Of a stretch of DNA of 32,221 bases, positions 25,434 to 32,221 are shown one piece after another (the first letter of the stretch is position 1; the number at the start of each line of letters is the position of its first letter). Origin of the DNA: Nocardioides stalactiti (GTDB lineage Bacteria > Actinomycetota > Actinomycetes > Propionibacteriales > Nocardioidaceae); the NCBI RefSeq assembly GCF_014180715.1, contig NZ_JACEFC010000046.1, positions 1 to 32,221 on the forward strand. Direction: 5' to 3'. A model generated the notes under the pieces. The model saw only the letters and a program-made list of their open reading frames with translations. It was not told the origin of the DNA and searched no databases. Position numbers and translations under genes: made by a program.

Positions 25434-26030
25434 ATGCGTATCGTTTTCGACGCCCCACGGTTCGCCGCGGCGGCGCTCGACGTCCCCGGCCAGGCGGCCT
25501 GGCGGGTGCGGGTCGGTGCTCGCTACCTCCTCGCGCTCTGCGGCACCAACCCCGCCGAGGGCTGTCTCGACCTGCTCGAGGCGCACGCTGTCCTCGTCCA
25601 GGAGAACCCGTCGCTGGCCGACATCCGCCTGGTGGTGGTGTGTCCTCCGGACCACGACCAGGATCCCGACGAGGTGGCGACGTTCTGGAGTCGGACCCAC
25701 GACCTGGGCGCCGACCCGATGCTCGTCCGGCCGGTCCCCGCCGAGATGCCGGCCCTGGTCGCGGGCGCCACGGCGGTGGGCTACCTCCCCACCGAACCCT
25801 CGACCCACGGTCGCGCGCTGGAGGCACTGGCGGCGGGTGTCCCGGTGGTCGCACGGGACCTGCCGGGGATCCGCGAGGTCCTCGGTGACGCCGTCGCCTA
25901 CGGCGACACCGTGCTGTCGATCGCCGACGCCCTCGTCGACGTCCTCACCGACCCGCCCGAGCCGACGCGCGGAGTGGCCCATGCGGCCGCCTGGGCGGCT
26001 CGGTCGAGCGCCCAGCGGTCCGCTCAGTAG
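25434..26030 (+). CDS. Half-size GT-B glycosyltransferase-like protein (C-terminal domain only)
   Basis: The 198 residues match only the nucleotide-sugar-binding half of GT4 glycosyltransferases: VLVQENPSLADIRLVVVCPP, then VGYLPTEPSTHGRALEALAA and GVPVVARDLPGIREVLGDAV. The N-terminal acceptor-binding domain is absent. The E-x7-E motif is replaced by E121 and E130 eight residues apart. The gene is intact, with a clear ribosome site (AAGGGA, 25421-25426, 7 nt before ATG), so it is not obviously decaying. It lies on the opposite strand inside the cdsA-rlmN interval, and its stop overlaps the cdsA stop by 7 bp. It may be a non-catalytic sugar-nucleotide binder or may work with a partner domain. 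Confidence 0.75.
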   Translation: MRIVFDAPRFAAAALDVPGQAAWRVRVGARYLLALCGTNPAEGCLDLLEAHAVLVQENPSLADIRLVVVCPPDHDQDPDEVATFWSRTHDLGADPMLVRPVPAEMPALVAGATAVGYLPTEPSTHGRALEALAAGVPVVARDLPGIREVLGDAVAYGDTVLSIADALVDVLTDPPEPTRGVAHAAAWAARSSAQRSAQ

Positions 26031-26923
26031 ACGGCGTAGTGGAGCAGCAGCCAGATCGGCGCGATGGTCGCGAGCAGTGAGTCGAGGCGGTCCATCAGGC
26101 CCCCGTGGCCCGGGATCACCTGGCTCATGTCCTTGATGCCGAGGTCGCGCTTGATGACCGACTCGCACAGGTCGCCGAGGGTGGCCATGACGACCGCGAT
26201 GAGGCCGAGGCACAGCCCGACCCACCAGTCGCCGTCGAGCAGGTAGACGACCAGCGCCCAACCGACACCGAGGCATGCCAGCAGCGATCCGACGAAACCC
26301 TCCCAGGACTTCTTGGGGGAGATGACCGGCGCCATCGGGTGCTTGCCGAAGAGGACGCCGGCGATGTAGCCGCCGATGTCGGAGGCGATCGTCACCACGA
26401 TGAAGGTGATGATGCCGGCGACACCGTCGTCGTCGAGCCCGCCGCCGGACCAGGTGTCACCGCCCTCGGCGAGCAGCAGCGCCACGAACGAGCCGAGGAA
26501 CGGCAGGTAGACGAGGGTGAAGACCGAGGCCGTGGCGTTCTTGACGTAGCCGTCGACGCCACGGCGCAGCAGCCACAGCATGATGACGAGCGCGGTGACC
26601 GCCGTCGCCGTGACGAGCGCGTCGGCGCCGTACACGTAGGCCACGACCACGATCACCACGCCGCCGATCATCAGCGGCTGCTCGGGCAGGTCGATGTCCT
26701 TGGCGAGCATGCCCTTGCGCAGCTCCCACACCGCGACCACGACGGCCGCGGCGACGATGAGCATGAAGGCGGGCTTCCAGAAGTACAGCGAGGCGCCGAT
26801 GGCGCTCAGCAGCACGACGGCGGAGGCCACCGCTGCCTTGAGGTCGCGGCCGGCGCGGCCGTGGTCCTTCTGGGGAGCCGGGACAGCGGCGGCAGTGCCG
26901 GCGGGGGGCGTGACGTCGGTCAT
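26024..26923 (-). CDS. cdsA: Phosphatidate cytidylyltransferase CdsA
   Basis: CdsA makes CDP-diacylglycerol from phosphatidic acid and CTP at the membrane, the precursor of phosphatidylinositol, phosphatidylglycerol and cardiolipin. The 299-residue product has about eight membrane helices. The C-terminal family signature runs from S255 to D281 (SVIKRDLGIKDMSQ, then IPGHGGLMDRLD). A Pro/Ala-rich cytosolic N terminus of about 28 residues is typical of actinobacterial forms. It starts 21 nt after the frr stop and is probably co-transcribed with pyrH and frr. Its stop overlaps the convergent half-glycosyltransferase gene by 7 bp. Confidence 0.95.
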   Translation of the reverse strand: MTDVTPPAGTAAAVPAPQKDHGRAGRDLKAAVASAVVLLSAIGASLYFWKPAFMLIVAAAVVVAVWELRKGMLAKDIDLPEQPLMIGGVVIVVVAYVYGADALVTATAVTALVIMLWLLRRGVDGYVKNATASVFTLVYLPFLGSFVALLLAEGGDTWSGGGLDDDGVAGIITFIVVTIASDIGGYIAGVLFGKHPMAPVISPKKSWEGFVGSLLACLGVGWALVVYLLDGDWWVGLCLGLIAVVMATLGDLCESVIKRDLGIKDMSQVIPGHGGLMDRLDSLLATIAPIWLLLHYAVY

Positions 26924-26944
26924 CGAAGGTGTGGTCCGTCGAGG

Positions 26945-27502
26945 TCAGACCTCGAGGAGCTCGGCTTCCTTGTTCTTCAGCAGCTCGTCGATGGCGTCGG
27001 TGTGCTTCTTGGTGAAGCCGTCGAGCCGCTTCTCGGCGCCGACGACGTCGTCCTTGCCGGCCTCGCCGTCCTTCTCGAGGCGCTCGAGGTTCTGCTTGGC
27101 CTTCTGGCGGACCTGGCGGACGGCGACCTTGCCGCCCTCGGCCTTCTCCTTGGCCAGCTTGATGAACTCCTTGCGGCGCTCCTCGGTCAGCTCGGGGAAG
27201 ACGCAGCGCAGCATCTTGCCGTCGCTGGACGGGTTCACACCGAGGTCGGACTCGCGGATGGCCTTCTCGACGTTCGCGATCGCGCCCACGTCGAAGGGCT
27301 GGACCAGGATGATCCGGGCCTCCGGCGCCGTGAACGACGCCAGCTGCTGGATCGGGGTCGGCGTGCCGTAGTAGTCGACCATGATCTTGCTGAACATGCT
27401 CGGGTGCGCCCGGCCGGCGCGGATGGTCGCGAACTCCTCACGGGTCGCGGCGACCGACTTGTCCATCTTGCCGTCGGCCTCGTTGAGGATGTCGTTGATC
27501 AT
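26945..27502 (-). CDS. frr: Ribosome recycling factor
   Basis: RRF, with EF-G, splits post-termination ribosomes. The 185-residue product has the standard length. It opens MINDILNEADGKMDKSVAAT and contains the conserved IRAGRAHPSMFSKIMVDYYG segment and the C-terminal coiled helices (RQVRQKAKQNLERLEKDG). The ATG at 27502 has a purine-rich AAGGGG just upstream. It lies 27 nt after the pyrH stop, in the usual pyrH-frr-cdsA order. Confidence 0.97.
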   Translation of the reverse strand: MINDILNEADGKMDKSVAATREEFATIRAGRAHPSMFSKIMVDYYGTPTPIQQLASFTAPEARIILVQPFDVGAIANVEKAIRESDLGVNPSSDGKMLRCVFPELTEERRKEFIKLAKEKAEGGKVAVRQVRQKAKQNLERLEKDGEAGKDDVVGAEKRLDGFTKKHTDAIDELLKNKEAELLEV

Positions 27503-27529
27503 CGGTGCCCCTTCTTCGCTTTCTGCCGG

Positions 27530-28243
27530 TCAGCCGGCGCTGACGAGCGTGCCGATCTTCTCACCCTGCACGACGCGCAGGATGTTGCCCTCGGGCTCCA
27601 TGCCGAAGACCACCATCGGGAGCTTGTTCTCGCCGCAGAGCGCGAACGCGGTCTGGTCCATGATCCGCAGCCCCTGCATGATCGCCTCGTCATAGGTGAG
27701 GGCGTCGTACTTGGTCGCCGTCGGGTCGACGTGCGGGTCGGCGCTGTAGACGCCGTCGACGCCGCTCTTGGCGACGAGCACGACGTCGCACTTGCTCTCC
27801 AGCGCGCGCTGGACCGCGACGGTGTCGGTCGAGAAGTAGGGCATGCCCATGCCAGCGCCGAAGATGACGACCCGGCCCTTCTCCATGTGGCGGATCGCGC
27901 GGCGCGGGATGTAGGGCTCGGCGACCTGGCCCATCGTGATGGCGCTCTGGACCCGGGTGTCGATGCCGAGCTTCTCGAGGAAGTCCTGGAGCGCCAGGCA
28001 GTTCATGACGATGCCGAGCATGCCCATGTAGTCGGCCCGCGCACGGTCCATGCCGCGCTGCTGGAGCTCGGCACCCCGGAAGAAGTTGCCGCCACCGATC
28101 ACGACCGCGATCTGGGTGCCGGACTCGACCACCGAGGCGATCTCCTTGGCCACGCCCTGGACGACGTCGGGGTCGACGCCGAGCTTGCCGCCGCCGAAGA
28201 CCTCACCGGACAGCTTCAGCAGCACTCGCTTGTAACCCGTCAC
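27530..28243 (-). CDS. pyrH: UMP kinase PyrH
   Basis: PyrH phosphorylates UMP to UDP, is hexameric, and is usually activated by GTP and inhibited by UTP. The 237-residue product shows the amino-acid-kinase-fold motifs [10 protein letters not shown] (K10), [11 protein letters not shown] (G50-G57), [18 protein letters not shown] and the ATP-site region [15 protein letters not shown]. The GTG at 28243 has no clear ribosome site but is preceded by a TAGGGT element 7 nt upstream. It therefore appears to be transcribed separately from tsf, unlike the usual continuous operon. Confidence 0.96.
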   Translation of the reverse strand: MTGYKRVLLKLSGEVFGGGKLGVDPDVVQGVAKEIASVVESGTQIAVVIGGGNFFRGAELQQRGMDRARADYMGMLGIVMNCLALQDFLEKLGIDTRVQSAITMGQVAEPYIPRRAIRHMEKGRVVIFGAGMGMPYFSTDTVAVQRALESKCDVVLVAKSGVDGVYSADPHVDPTATKYDALTYDEAIMQGLRIMDQTAFALCGENKLPMVVFGMEPEGNILRVVQGEKIGTLVSAG

Positions 28244-28250
28244 GGGGCCG

Positions 28251-28256
28251 ACCCTA
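28251..28256 (-). promoter_or_regulatory. Leaderless -10 element TAGGGT for pyrH-frr-cdsA
   Basis: TAGGGT on the minus strand ends 7 nt before the pyrH GTG. It is overlapped by a 6-bp inverted repeat (CCGACC 28248-28253, GGTCGG 28259-28264) that could be an operator or a weak hairpin ending the upstream operon. Confidence 0.55.
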
Positions 28257-28277
28257 CCGGTCGGTCACCTGGCCCGA

Positions 28278-28559
28278 TCAAGTGATCCGCTGCACCCGCT
28301 GCCGGTAGTTGCTGCTGTTGTCCCCGTCGATGTCGGACTTCTTGGTCTTGGAGATGTGGTCGATCTTCTCCTCGCCGCCGCGGACCGGCTGCGGTTCGAT
28401 GATCGTGTCCCGCTCGAACTGGTGGGACTTGTCGGCGTTGCGGTAGTAGCGCCAGATGGCCCAGTACGTCGCGGCTCCGCCGGCCGGGCCGGCGGCCAGC
28501 AGCCAGACCGGGCTGTCGTCGGATGCCTGGGCGAGGACGAGGGCGAGGTCGGCGATCAT
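28278..28559 (-). CDS. Small membrane protein, third gene of the SPFH operon (93 aa)
   Basis: The ATG at 28559 overlaps the stop of the zinc-ribbon gene (ATGA), showing tight coupling. One or two short hydrophobic segments (IADLALVLAQA, and VWLLAAGPAGGAATYWAIW at 18-36) are followed by a polar tail with RYYRNADKSHQFERDTI and a Lys/Asp-rich end. The product is probably a single-pass membrane protein with a cytosolic tail. I know no named family. By position it corresponds to the extra membrane partner in Bacillus YdjG-YdjH, though far shorter than YdjH. Confidence 0.8.
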   Translation of the reverse strand: MIADLALVLAQASDDSPVWLLAAGPAGGAATYWAIWRYYRNADKSHQFERDTIIEPQPVRGGEEKIDHISKTKKSDIDGDNSSNYRQRVQRIT

Positions 28560-29878
28560 GCTGCCCACGCCACCAGGATCGCGCCGGCGATGCCTTCGAG
28601 GAAGGTACCGACGGTGACGGCTGCCAGGAGCAGCTTGGGCTTGGAGACGGGGATGCTGCCCATGGTCTCTCCGGTCCGTGCGTTGACGGCGATGTAGTGG
28701 AGGAGCTTGTTGCTCTCCTGCTGGTAGGAGTAGAGCCACACCGGCAGGTACATCGACACCCAGCGGGACCCGCCGACGTCGATCTTCTCCTGCTCCCACC
28801 GCACGCCACGCCCGAAGCGCTCCAGGGACGCGCGGACCTCCGAGCGACCGATGGAGAGGAGCTGGTCCTCGAGCTTGGGTTTCATCGCCTCCACGTTCAT
28901 GTCGCGCTTCTCGCTCGTGAAGCCCACCAGGTAGTTGGCGTTCCACTGCACGGCGTTCTTCGTGTCGAACGGCAGGATCGTGTTGATGATGTTGTTGGTG
29001 TTGGCCGGCCCGATGGCGGCGCGCTCCGAGGAGCCCTCCATGGTGAGGTCGTCGACGGTGAAGTCCACCTGCCGCGCCACCTGGTAGACGTCGGCGGCGT
29101 AGTAGGTGGTGCTGCTGTCGCCGTGCTTCTCGGTCCAGCGCTTCGTCTGGATCTCGCCCTTGCCCCAGTACTGCGACTGGGCGCGCGCGTCGATGACCAG
29201 GTAGGGCAGGTAGACGCCGAGGACGTTCTCCGGGACGAACTCCTTCTTGAACTGCTTGTGCGCGAACAGGCGTCGTTTCCCCGCGAACTCGCGGATCTTC
29301 TCGATCGCCTGCTCCTTCGTCAGACCGAAGGGCAGCACCGCGTCGGGGACGGCCCCGTTGGGGATCTGCTGGTTGACGTTGAGCGTGTGCCGGCACCAGT
29401 GGCAGCGGGCGTTGAGCGAGTGGGCCGTGTCGACGACCACCTCCGCGCCGCAGGCCTCGCACTTGAAGGTGACCTGGTCGTTGACGTCGGCCTGGATGTC
29501 CTTCGCCCCGCTGGCGATGACCGTGCCCTCGAGGGAGTCGATCCCCTCACCGAGCCCGAACTGCTCCTCGACCCGCGCCTCCTGCCACTCGTGGCGGCAG
29601 AAGTGGCACACGAGCTGACCGGTGGAGCCGCGCAGGCTGACGTCGGTCGAGCCGCACCGGGGGCACTTGTTCAGCCCGTCCTTGAGCGACTCGTTGACGG
29701 TCTCGATGCTCGGGCCGGGCTCGGGTGCGGCGTTCGCGTTGGCGAGCTCCTCCTCCAGGGACAGGGGCGGCCCGTCGAACGTGGGCTGCTGGACCTGCTG
29801 CTCGGCCTGCGGGGGCGGGGGCGGAGGTGGTGGCGGCGGAGGCGGAGGTACGGCGCCGGCGGGGGGCTCCTGCGTCAT
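28556..29878 (-). CDS. Double zinc-ribbon membrane protein of the SPFH operon (YdjG-like)
   Basis: This 440-residue TFIIB-type zinc-ribbon protein starts with a run of 13 prolines (residues 11-23). Zinc ribbon 1 uses C72, C75, C91 and C94; ribbon 2 uses C140, C143, C159 and C162. A large beta-rich domain (about 180-410; VLGVYLPYLVIDARAQSQYW, YLPVWLYSYQQESNKLLHYI) precedes a C-terminal membrane helix (414-438). The layout parallels B. subtilis YdjG, which with YdjH anchors PspA at the membrane; that role here is inference. It starts 1 nt after the SPFH stop and overlaps the next gene by four bases. The proline run should need EF-P for translation. Confidence 0.85.
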   Translation of the reverse strand: MTQEPPAGAVPPPPPPPPPPPPPQAEQQVQQPTFDGPPLSLEEELANANAAPEPGPSIETVNESLKDGLNKCPRCGSTDVSLRGSTGQLVCHFCRHEWQEARVEEQFGLGEGIDSLEGTVIASGAKDIQADVNDQVTFKCEACGAEVVVDTAHSLNARCHWCRHTLNVNQQIPNGAVPDAVLPFGLTKEQAIEKIREFAGKRRLFAHKQFKKEFVPENVLGVYLPYLVIDARAQSQYWGKGEIQTKRWTEKHGDSSTTYYAADVYQVARQVDFTVDDLTMEGSSERAAIGPANTNNIINTILPFDTKNAVQWNANYLVGFTSEKRDMNVEAMKPKLEDQLLSIGRSEVRASLERFGRGVRWEQEKIDVGGSRWVSMYLPVWLYSYQQESNKLLHYIAVNARTGETMGSIPVSKPKLLLAAVTVGTFLEGIAGAILVAWAA

Positions 29879-29879
29879 G

Positions 29880-31073
29880 TCAGAGTCCGAGCGCCTTGGC
29901 CTTGGCCGCGTCGTAGTCGGCCTGCGTGATGAGCCCGGCGTCGAGCATCTGCTTGGCCTTGGTCAGGACCGCCATCGGGTCGTCCGCTGCCGGAGCTGCC
30001 GGGGCCGCAGGCGCGGCAGGTGCCGCCGGAGCCGGCGGGGCCGGCTGGGCGACGGGCTGCTGGAGGCCGCCGATCCCGGCGCCGCCCGCGGCCATGCCCA
30101 TCCCGATGAGACCACCGGGACCGGCGTTCTCGCCGGCCGCCTCGAAGCCCGCGGCGACCGAGGCCTGCAGGTTGGAGTTGCCGCGAGCACCCGACAGGGC
30201 GTCGGCGCGCTGGACGTTCTTGAGCAGCTCACGCGTGGTGGCGTCGTACTCGATGGAGATGATCGCGGTCTTGACGATCTCCAGACCACGGCCGGTCTTC
30301 CACTGGTAGTTCTGCTCGACCGCTGCGGACAGCGACTGGGCGAACCCGATCGAGTCCTGCTGGAGCTTCGCGATGCGGTTCCCCTTGGCGGGGTCGTTGG
30401 TGTACATCGAGAACGCCGGCGCCAGCGAGCCGACGACCTCGTTGAACAGCTGCTCACCGGCCGGGTTGTCCATGTCGGTGAAGTCGAAGACCCCGCGCCC
30501 GGAGATGATCCCCGCCGGGACGAAGTTGCGGATGAAGGTCAGTGGGTCGGTGATCTTGAGCGTGTAGGTGCCGCGGGTGATCGCGCCGACCTGGGTGTTG
30601 AGGAACGCGTCGTCCCAGTAGATCTCCGACTGGGTGCCGAACTTGTTGTTCGGGAGCTCCTTGAGGCACACGAAGAGCGCGTTCTGCTGGGCCGAGGGAC
30701 GGCCGCCGAACTTGAAGCGCTCCCAGCTCTGCTTGATCACCGAGTCGACGAGGCCGCCCCCGGTGAAGATCGACTGCGAGGCCGCCTCGTCGGACTTCCA
30801 CTCGTAGGCGCCCGGCTCGGCGGCGAAGCCCGTGAAGGCGCCGTCCTCGAGCAGGACCAGTCCGTAGCCCTCGGGGACGACGAACTTCGACCCGTTGGTG
30901 ATGACGCCGTCGGAGCCCTGGGTGTTGCTGCCGCGACCGGCGTTCTCACCGCGCTTGACGGCCGGGAAGATCGCGGCCGTGGGGCCGATGGTGTCGGGGA
31001 CGGTGAAGAAGTCGACCCACTGGTCAGCGAGAGTGCCACCGATCGCGCCGACGGCAGCCTGGATGAGTCCCAC
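29880..31073 (-). CDS. SPFH-domain protein with SHOCT tail (YdjI-like)
   Basis: The GTG at 31073 is preferred because it follows AAGGAGA (31087-31081, 7-nt spacing) and gives the family's usual N terminus (MGLIQAAVGAIGGTLADQW). The 397-residue product has an SPFH/stomatin-like fold (about 30-290; YGLVLLEDGAF, GTYTLKITDPLTFIRNFV). A Gly-rich then Ala-Pro linker (about 315-364) leads to a SHOCT motif (366-397; LTKAKQMLDAGLITQADYDA). SPFH proteins oligomerise on membranes; YdjI is the Bacillus equivalent. It is the first gene of a three-gene operon. Confidence 0.88.
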   Translation of the reverse strand: MGLIQAAVGAIGGTLADQWVDFFTVPDTIGPTAAIFPAVKRGENAGRGSNTQGSDGVITNGSKFVVPEGYGLVLLEDGAFTGFAAEPGAYEWKSDEAASQSIFTGGGLVDSVIKQSWERFKFGGRPSAQQNALFVCLKELPNNKFGTQSEIYWDDAFLNTQVGAITRGTYTLKITDPLTFIRNFVPAGIISGRGVFDFTDMDNPAGEQLFNEVVGSLAPAFSMYTNDPAKGNRIAKLQQDSIGFAQSLSAAVEQNYQWKTGRGLEIVKTAIISIEYDATTRELLKNVQRADALSGARGNSNLQASVAAGFEAAGENAGPGGLIGMGMAAGGAGIGGLQQPVAQPAPPAPAAPAAPAAPAAPAADDPMAVLTKAKQMLDAGLITQADYDAAKAKALGL

Positions 31074-31131
31074 GTGACGATCTCCTTGATAGACCTGACG
31101 GCGACCGCCTGGGTGCGGTGCGCGCTCCCAG

Positions 31132-31158
31132 AAACTATCCGACTGCCGGAGCCGCCAA
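31132..31158 (-). promoter_or_regulatory. Candidate promoter of the SPFH operon
   Basis: On the minus strand TTGGCG (31158-31153) and TAGTTT (31137-31132) are separated by 15 bp, shorter than ideal. The transcript would have a leader of about 50 nt with the AAGGAGA ribosome site, unlike the leaderless genes around it. Confidence 0.35.
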
Positions 31159-31200
31159 ACATGAAATGACGGCAATCCAGCCACAATGCAGCCAAAAGGA

Positions 31201-31238
31201 CGAAGGCCGGTTCCACCTTGCGGTGGAACCGCCCTTCG
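31201..31238 (-). terminator. Rho-independent terminator after tsf
   Basis: CGAAGG-CC-GGTTCCACC (31201-31217) pairs with GGTGGAACC-GC-CCTTCG (31222-31238) around a 4-nt loop, with a single mismatch. On the minus strand it follows the tsf stop by 23 nt and is followed by TCCTTTTG. It separates rpsB-tsf from the SPFH operon. Confidence 0.88.
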
Positions 31239-31261
31239 TGCCGTTCAGGTGGGGCGACGCG

Positions 31262-32071
31262 TCAGGCGCCGACCTCGAACCGCGCGAACCGGGTCACCGA
31301 GGTGCCGGCGGCGTCGAGAACCTGCTTGACGGACTTCTTCGACTCGAAGACCGACTCCTGGTCGAGGAGCACGATCTCCTTGAAGAACGCGTTGATCCGA
31401 CCCTCGACGATCTTGGCGACGGCAGCCTCGGGCTTGCCCTCCTCGAGCGTCTTCTTGGTCAGCACGTCCTTCTCGGCCGCGACGACGTCGGCGGGGACCT
31501 GGTCGCTCGTGAGGTACTGCGCCTTCAGCGCGGCAGCCTGCTGAGCGGCCTGCTTGGCGGCAGCCTCGTCACCCTCGTACTCGACGAGCACGCCGAGAGC
31601 CGGGGGCAGGTCGGTGGCCTTCTTGTGGAGGTAGACCGTGGTCGAACCCTCGAAGTAGGCCACCTCGCCGAGCTCGATCTTCTCGCCGATGGTGCGAGCG
31701 AGGTCGTCGACGGTCTCGCCGACGGTCTTGTCGCCCAGCGAGACGGCCTTGAGGGCCTCGGCGTCGCCGATCTTGTTCGCGTTGGCTGCGTCGGCGATCG
31801 CCTGGGCAGCGTTGACGAACGCCTCGTTCTTCGCGACGAAGTCGGTCTCCGACTTCAGGCTGATCAGCGCGCTGCCGGAGGCAGCGACCAGACCGGCCGA
31901 AGCGTCGCGCTCAGCGGCACGCGCGTTCATCTTGGCCTCGCCCTTGACGCGGAGCAGCTCGACGGCCTTGTCGAAGTCGCCGTCGGTCTCGTCCAGCGCC
32001 TTCTTGCAGTCCATCATCCCGGCCTGCGTCAGCTCGCGGAGCTTCTTCACGTCGGCAGCGGTGAATGCCAT
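31262..32071 (-). CDS. tsf: Elongation factor Ts
   Basis: EF-Ts is the nucleotide-exchange factor for EF-Tu. The 269-residue product has the N-terminal UBA-like domain ([20 protein letters not shown], with [14 protein letters not shown]) and the conserved [12 protein letters not shown] that contacts EF-Tu. Both core subdomains follow. The ATG at 32071 has GAGGGAGA just upstream. It follows rpsB by 43 nt and ends at a strong terminator. In most bacteria pyrH comes directly next, but here the SPFH operon intervenes. Confidence 0.97.
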   Translation of the reverse strand: MAFTAADVKKLRELTQAGMMDCKKALDETDGDFDKAVELLRVKGEAKMNARAAERDASAGLVAASGSALISLKSETDFVAKNEAFVNAAQAIADAANANKIGDAEALKAVSLGDKTVGETVDDLARTIGEKIELGEVAYFEGSTTVYLHKKATDLPPALGVLVEYEGDEAAAKQAAQQAAALKAQYLTSDQVPADVVAAEKDVLTKKTLEEGKPEAAVAKIVEGRINAFFKEIVLLDQESVFESKKSVKQVLDAAGTSVTRFARFEVGA

Positions 32072-32114
32072 GGATCTCCCTCGATCTCGTGATGAGTGGT
32101 GGGTACGACGAGGC

Positions 32115-32221
32115 TCAGGCCTCGGCGGGGGCCTCGGCCTCGGCGGACGCCTCGGTCTCGGCAGGGGCCTCGGTCTCGGCGGGAGCCTCGGCAGCGGCCT
32201 CGGCGGCCTCCGCGGCCTCCC
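32115..32221 (-). CDS. rpsB: 30S ribosomal protein S2, C-terminal tail only (cut by window edge)
   Basis: Only the last 34 codons are in the window. They encode a low-complexity tail made almost wholly of Ala and Glu with some Pro, Thr and Ser (repeats of EAPAET), ending EAPAEA. Such tails are common on S2 of actinobacteria. The identification rests on this and on the position immediately upstream of tsf; none of the S2 core is visible. Confidence 0.75.
   Translation of the reverse strand, partial: EAAEAAEAAAEAPAETEAPAETEASAEAEAPAEA

Noticed and set aside
28248..28264. 6-bp inverted repeat as a terminator of the SPFH operon
   Set aside because: The stem is short, has no U-tract, and overlaps the pyrH -10. 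It is mentioned there as a possible operator, not called as a terminator.
32115..32221. Ala/Glu repeat tail as a tandem-repeat or CRISPR-like element
   Set aside because: It is an imperfect low-complexity coding tail of ribosomal protein S2, with no regular repeat-spacer structure.

Overview
This 32 kb window is chromosomal DNA from a high-GC actinobacterium. It is densely coded, has strong G/C bias at third codon positions, and uses GTG starts freely. Actinobacterial hallmarks are a complete GlgE-pathway operon (glgE-treS-maltokinase-glgB), an Ala/Glu-rich tail on ribosomal protein S2, many leaderless-type promoters of the form TAGNNT, and a Tat-exported metallophosphoesterase of the PPA1498 type. 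A Nocardioides-like member of the Propionibacteriales is my best guess, but that placement is inference. I see no tRNA, rRNA, CRISPR array, insertion sequence, prophage gene or att site, and no gene-free stretch longer than about 190 bases.

Layout. Bases 1-911 hold the 3' part of moeA (molybdenum cofactor), followed by an 87-residue amphipathic protein of unknown role (1036-1299). Bases 1382-8385 are the trehalose-to-glucan operon. TreS makes maltose from trehalose, maltokinase phosphorylates it, GlgE polymerises maltose-1-phosphate into alpha-1,4-glucan, and GlgB adds branches. The four genes overlap or abut. A Nudix hydrolase and a small lipoprotein follow, each behind its own leaderless promoter. 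Bases 9788-11648 are a divergent EamA transporter and LysR regulator pair. On the minus strand 11628-15337 come an EI24/CysZ-like membrane protein, a cysteine-free thioredoxin-fold/TPR protein, a MarR regulator and a secreted M1 aminopeptidase-like protein. A RIO-type kinase follows on the plus strand, preceded by a 35-codon ORF that has a better ribosome site than the kinase. An acyl-CoA dehydrogenase-like gene then diverges from an HxlR regulator that is translationally coupled to a LOG-family protein. Next are a GT4 glycosyltransferase, the Tat metallophosphoesterase, and a convergent secreted protein built of eight repeats of about 51 residues. The last two are separated by a perfect 14-bp terminator hairpin.

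From 23746 to the end, read on the minus strand, lies the conserved block rpsB-tsf-pyrH-frr-cdsA-rlmN. It is interrupted twice. Between tsf and pyrH sits a three-gene operon: an SPFH/SHOCT protein, a double zinc-ribbon membrane protein with a 13-proline run, and a 93-residue membrane protein. This resembles the Bacillus YdjI/YdjG/YdjH membrane-stress module. Between cdsA and rlmN sit a plus-strand gene encoding only the C-terminal half of a GT-B glycosyltransferase and a 127-residue membrane protein coupled to rlmN. The SPFH operon is the most interesting system in the window.
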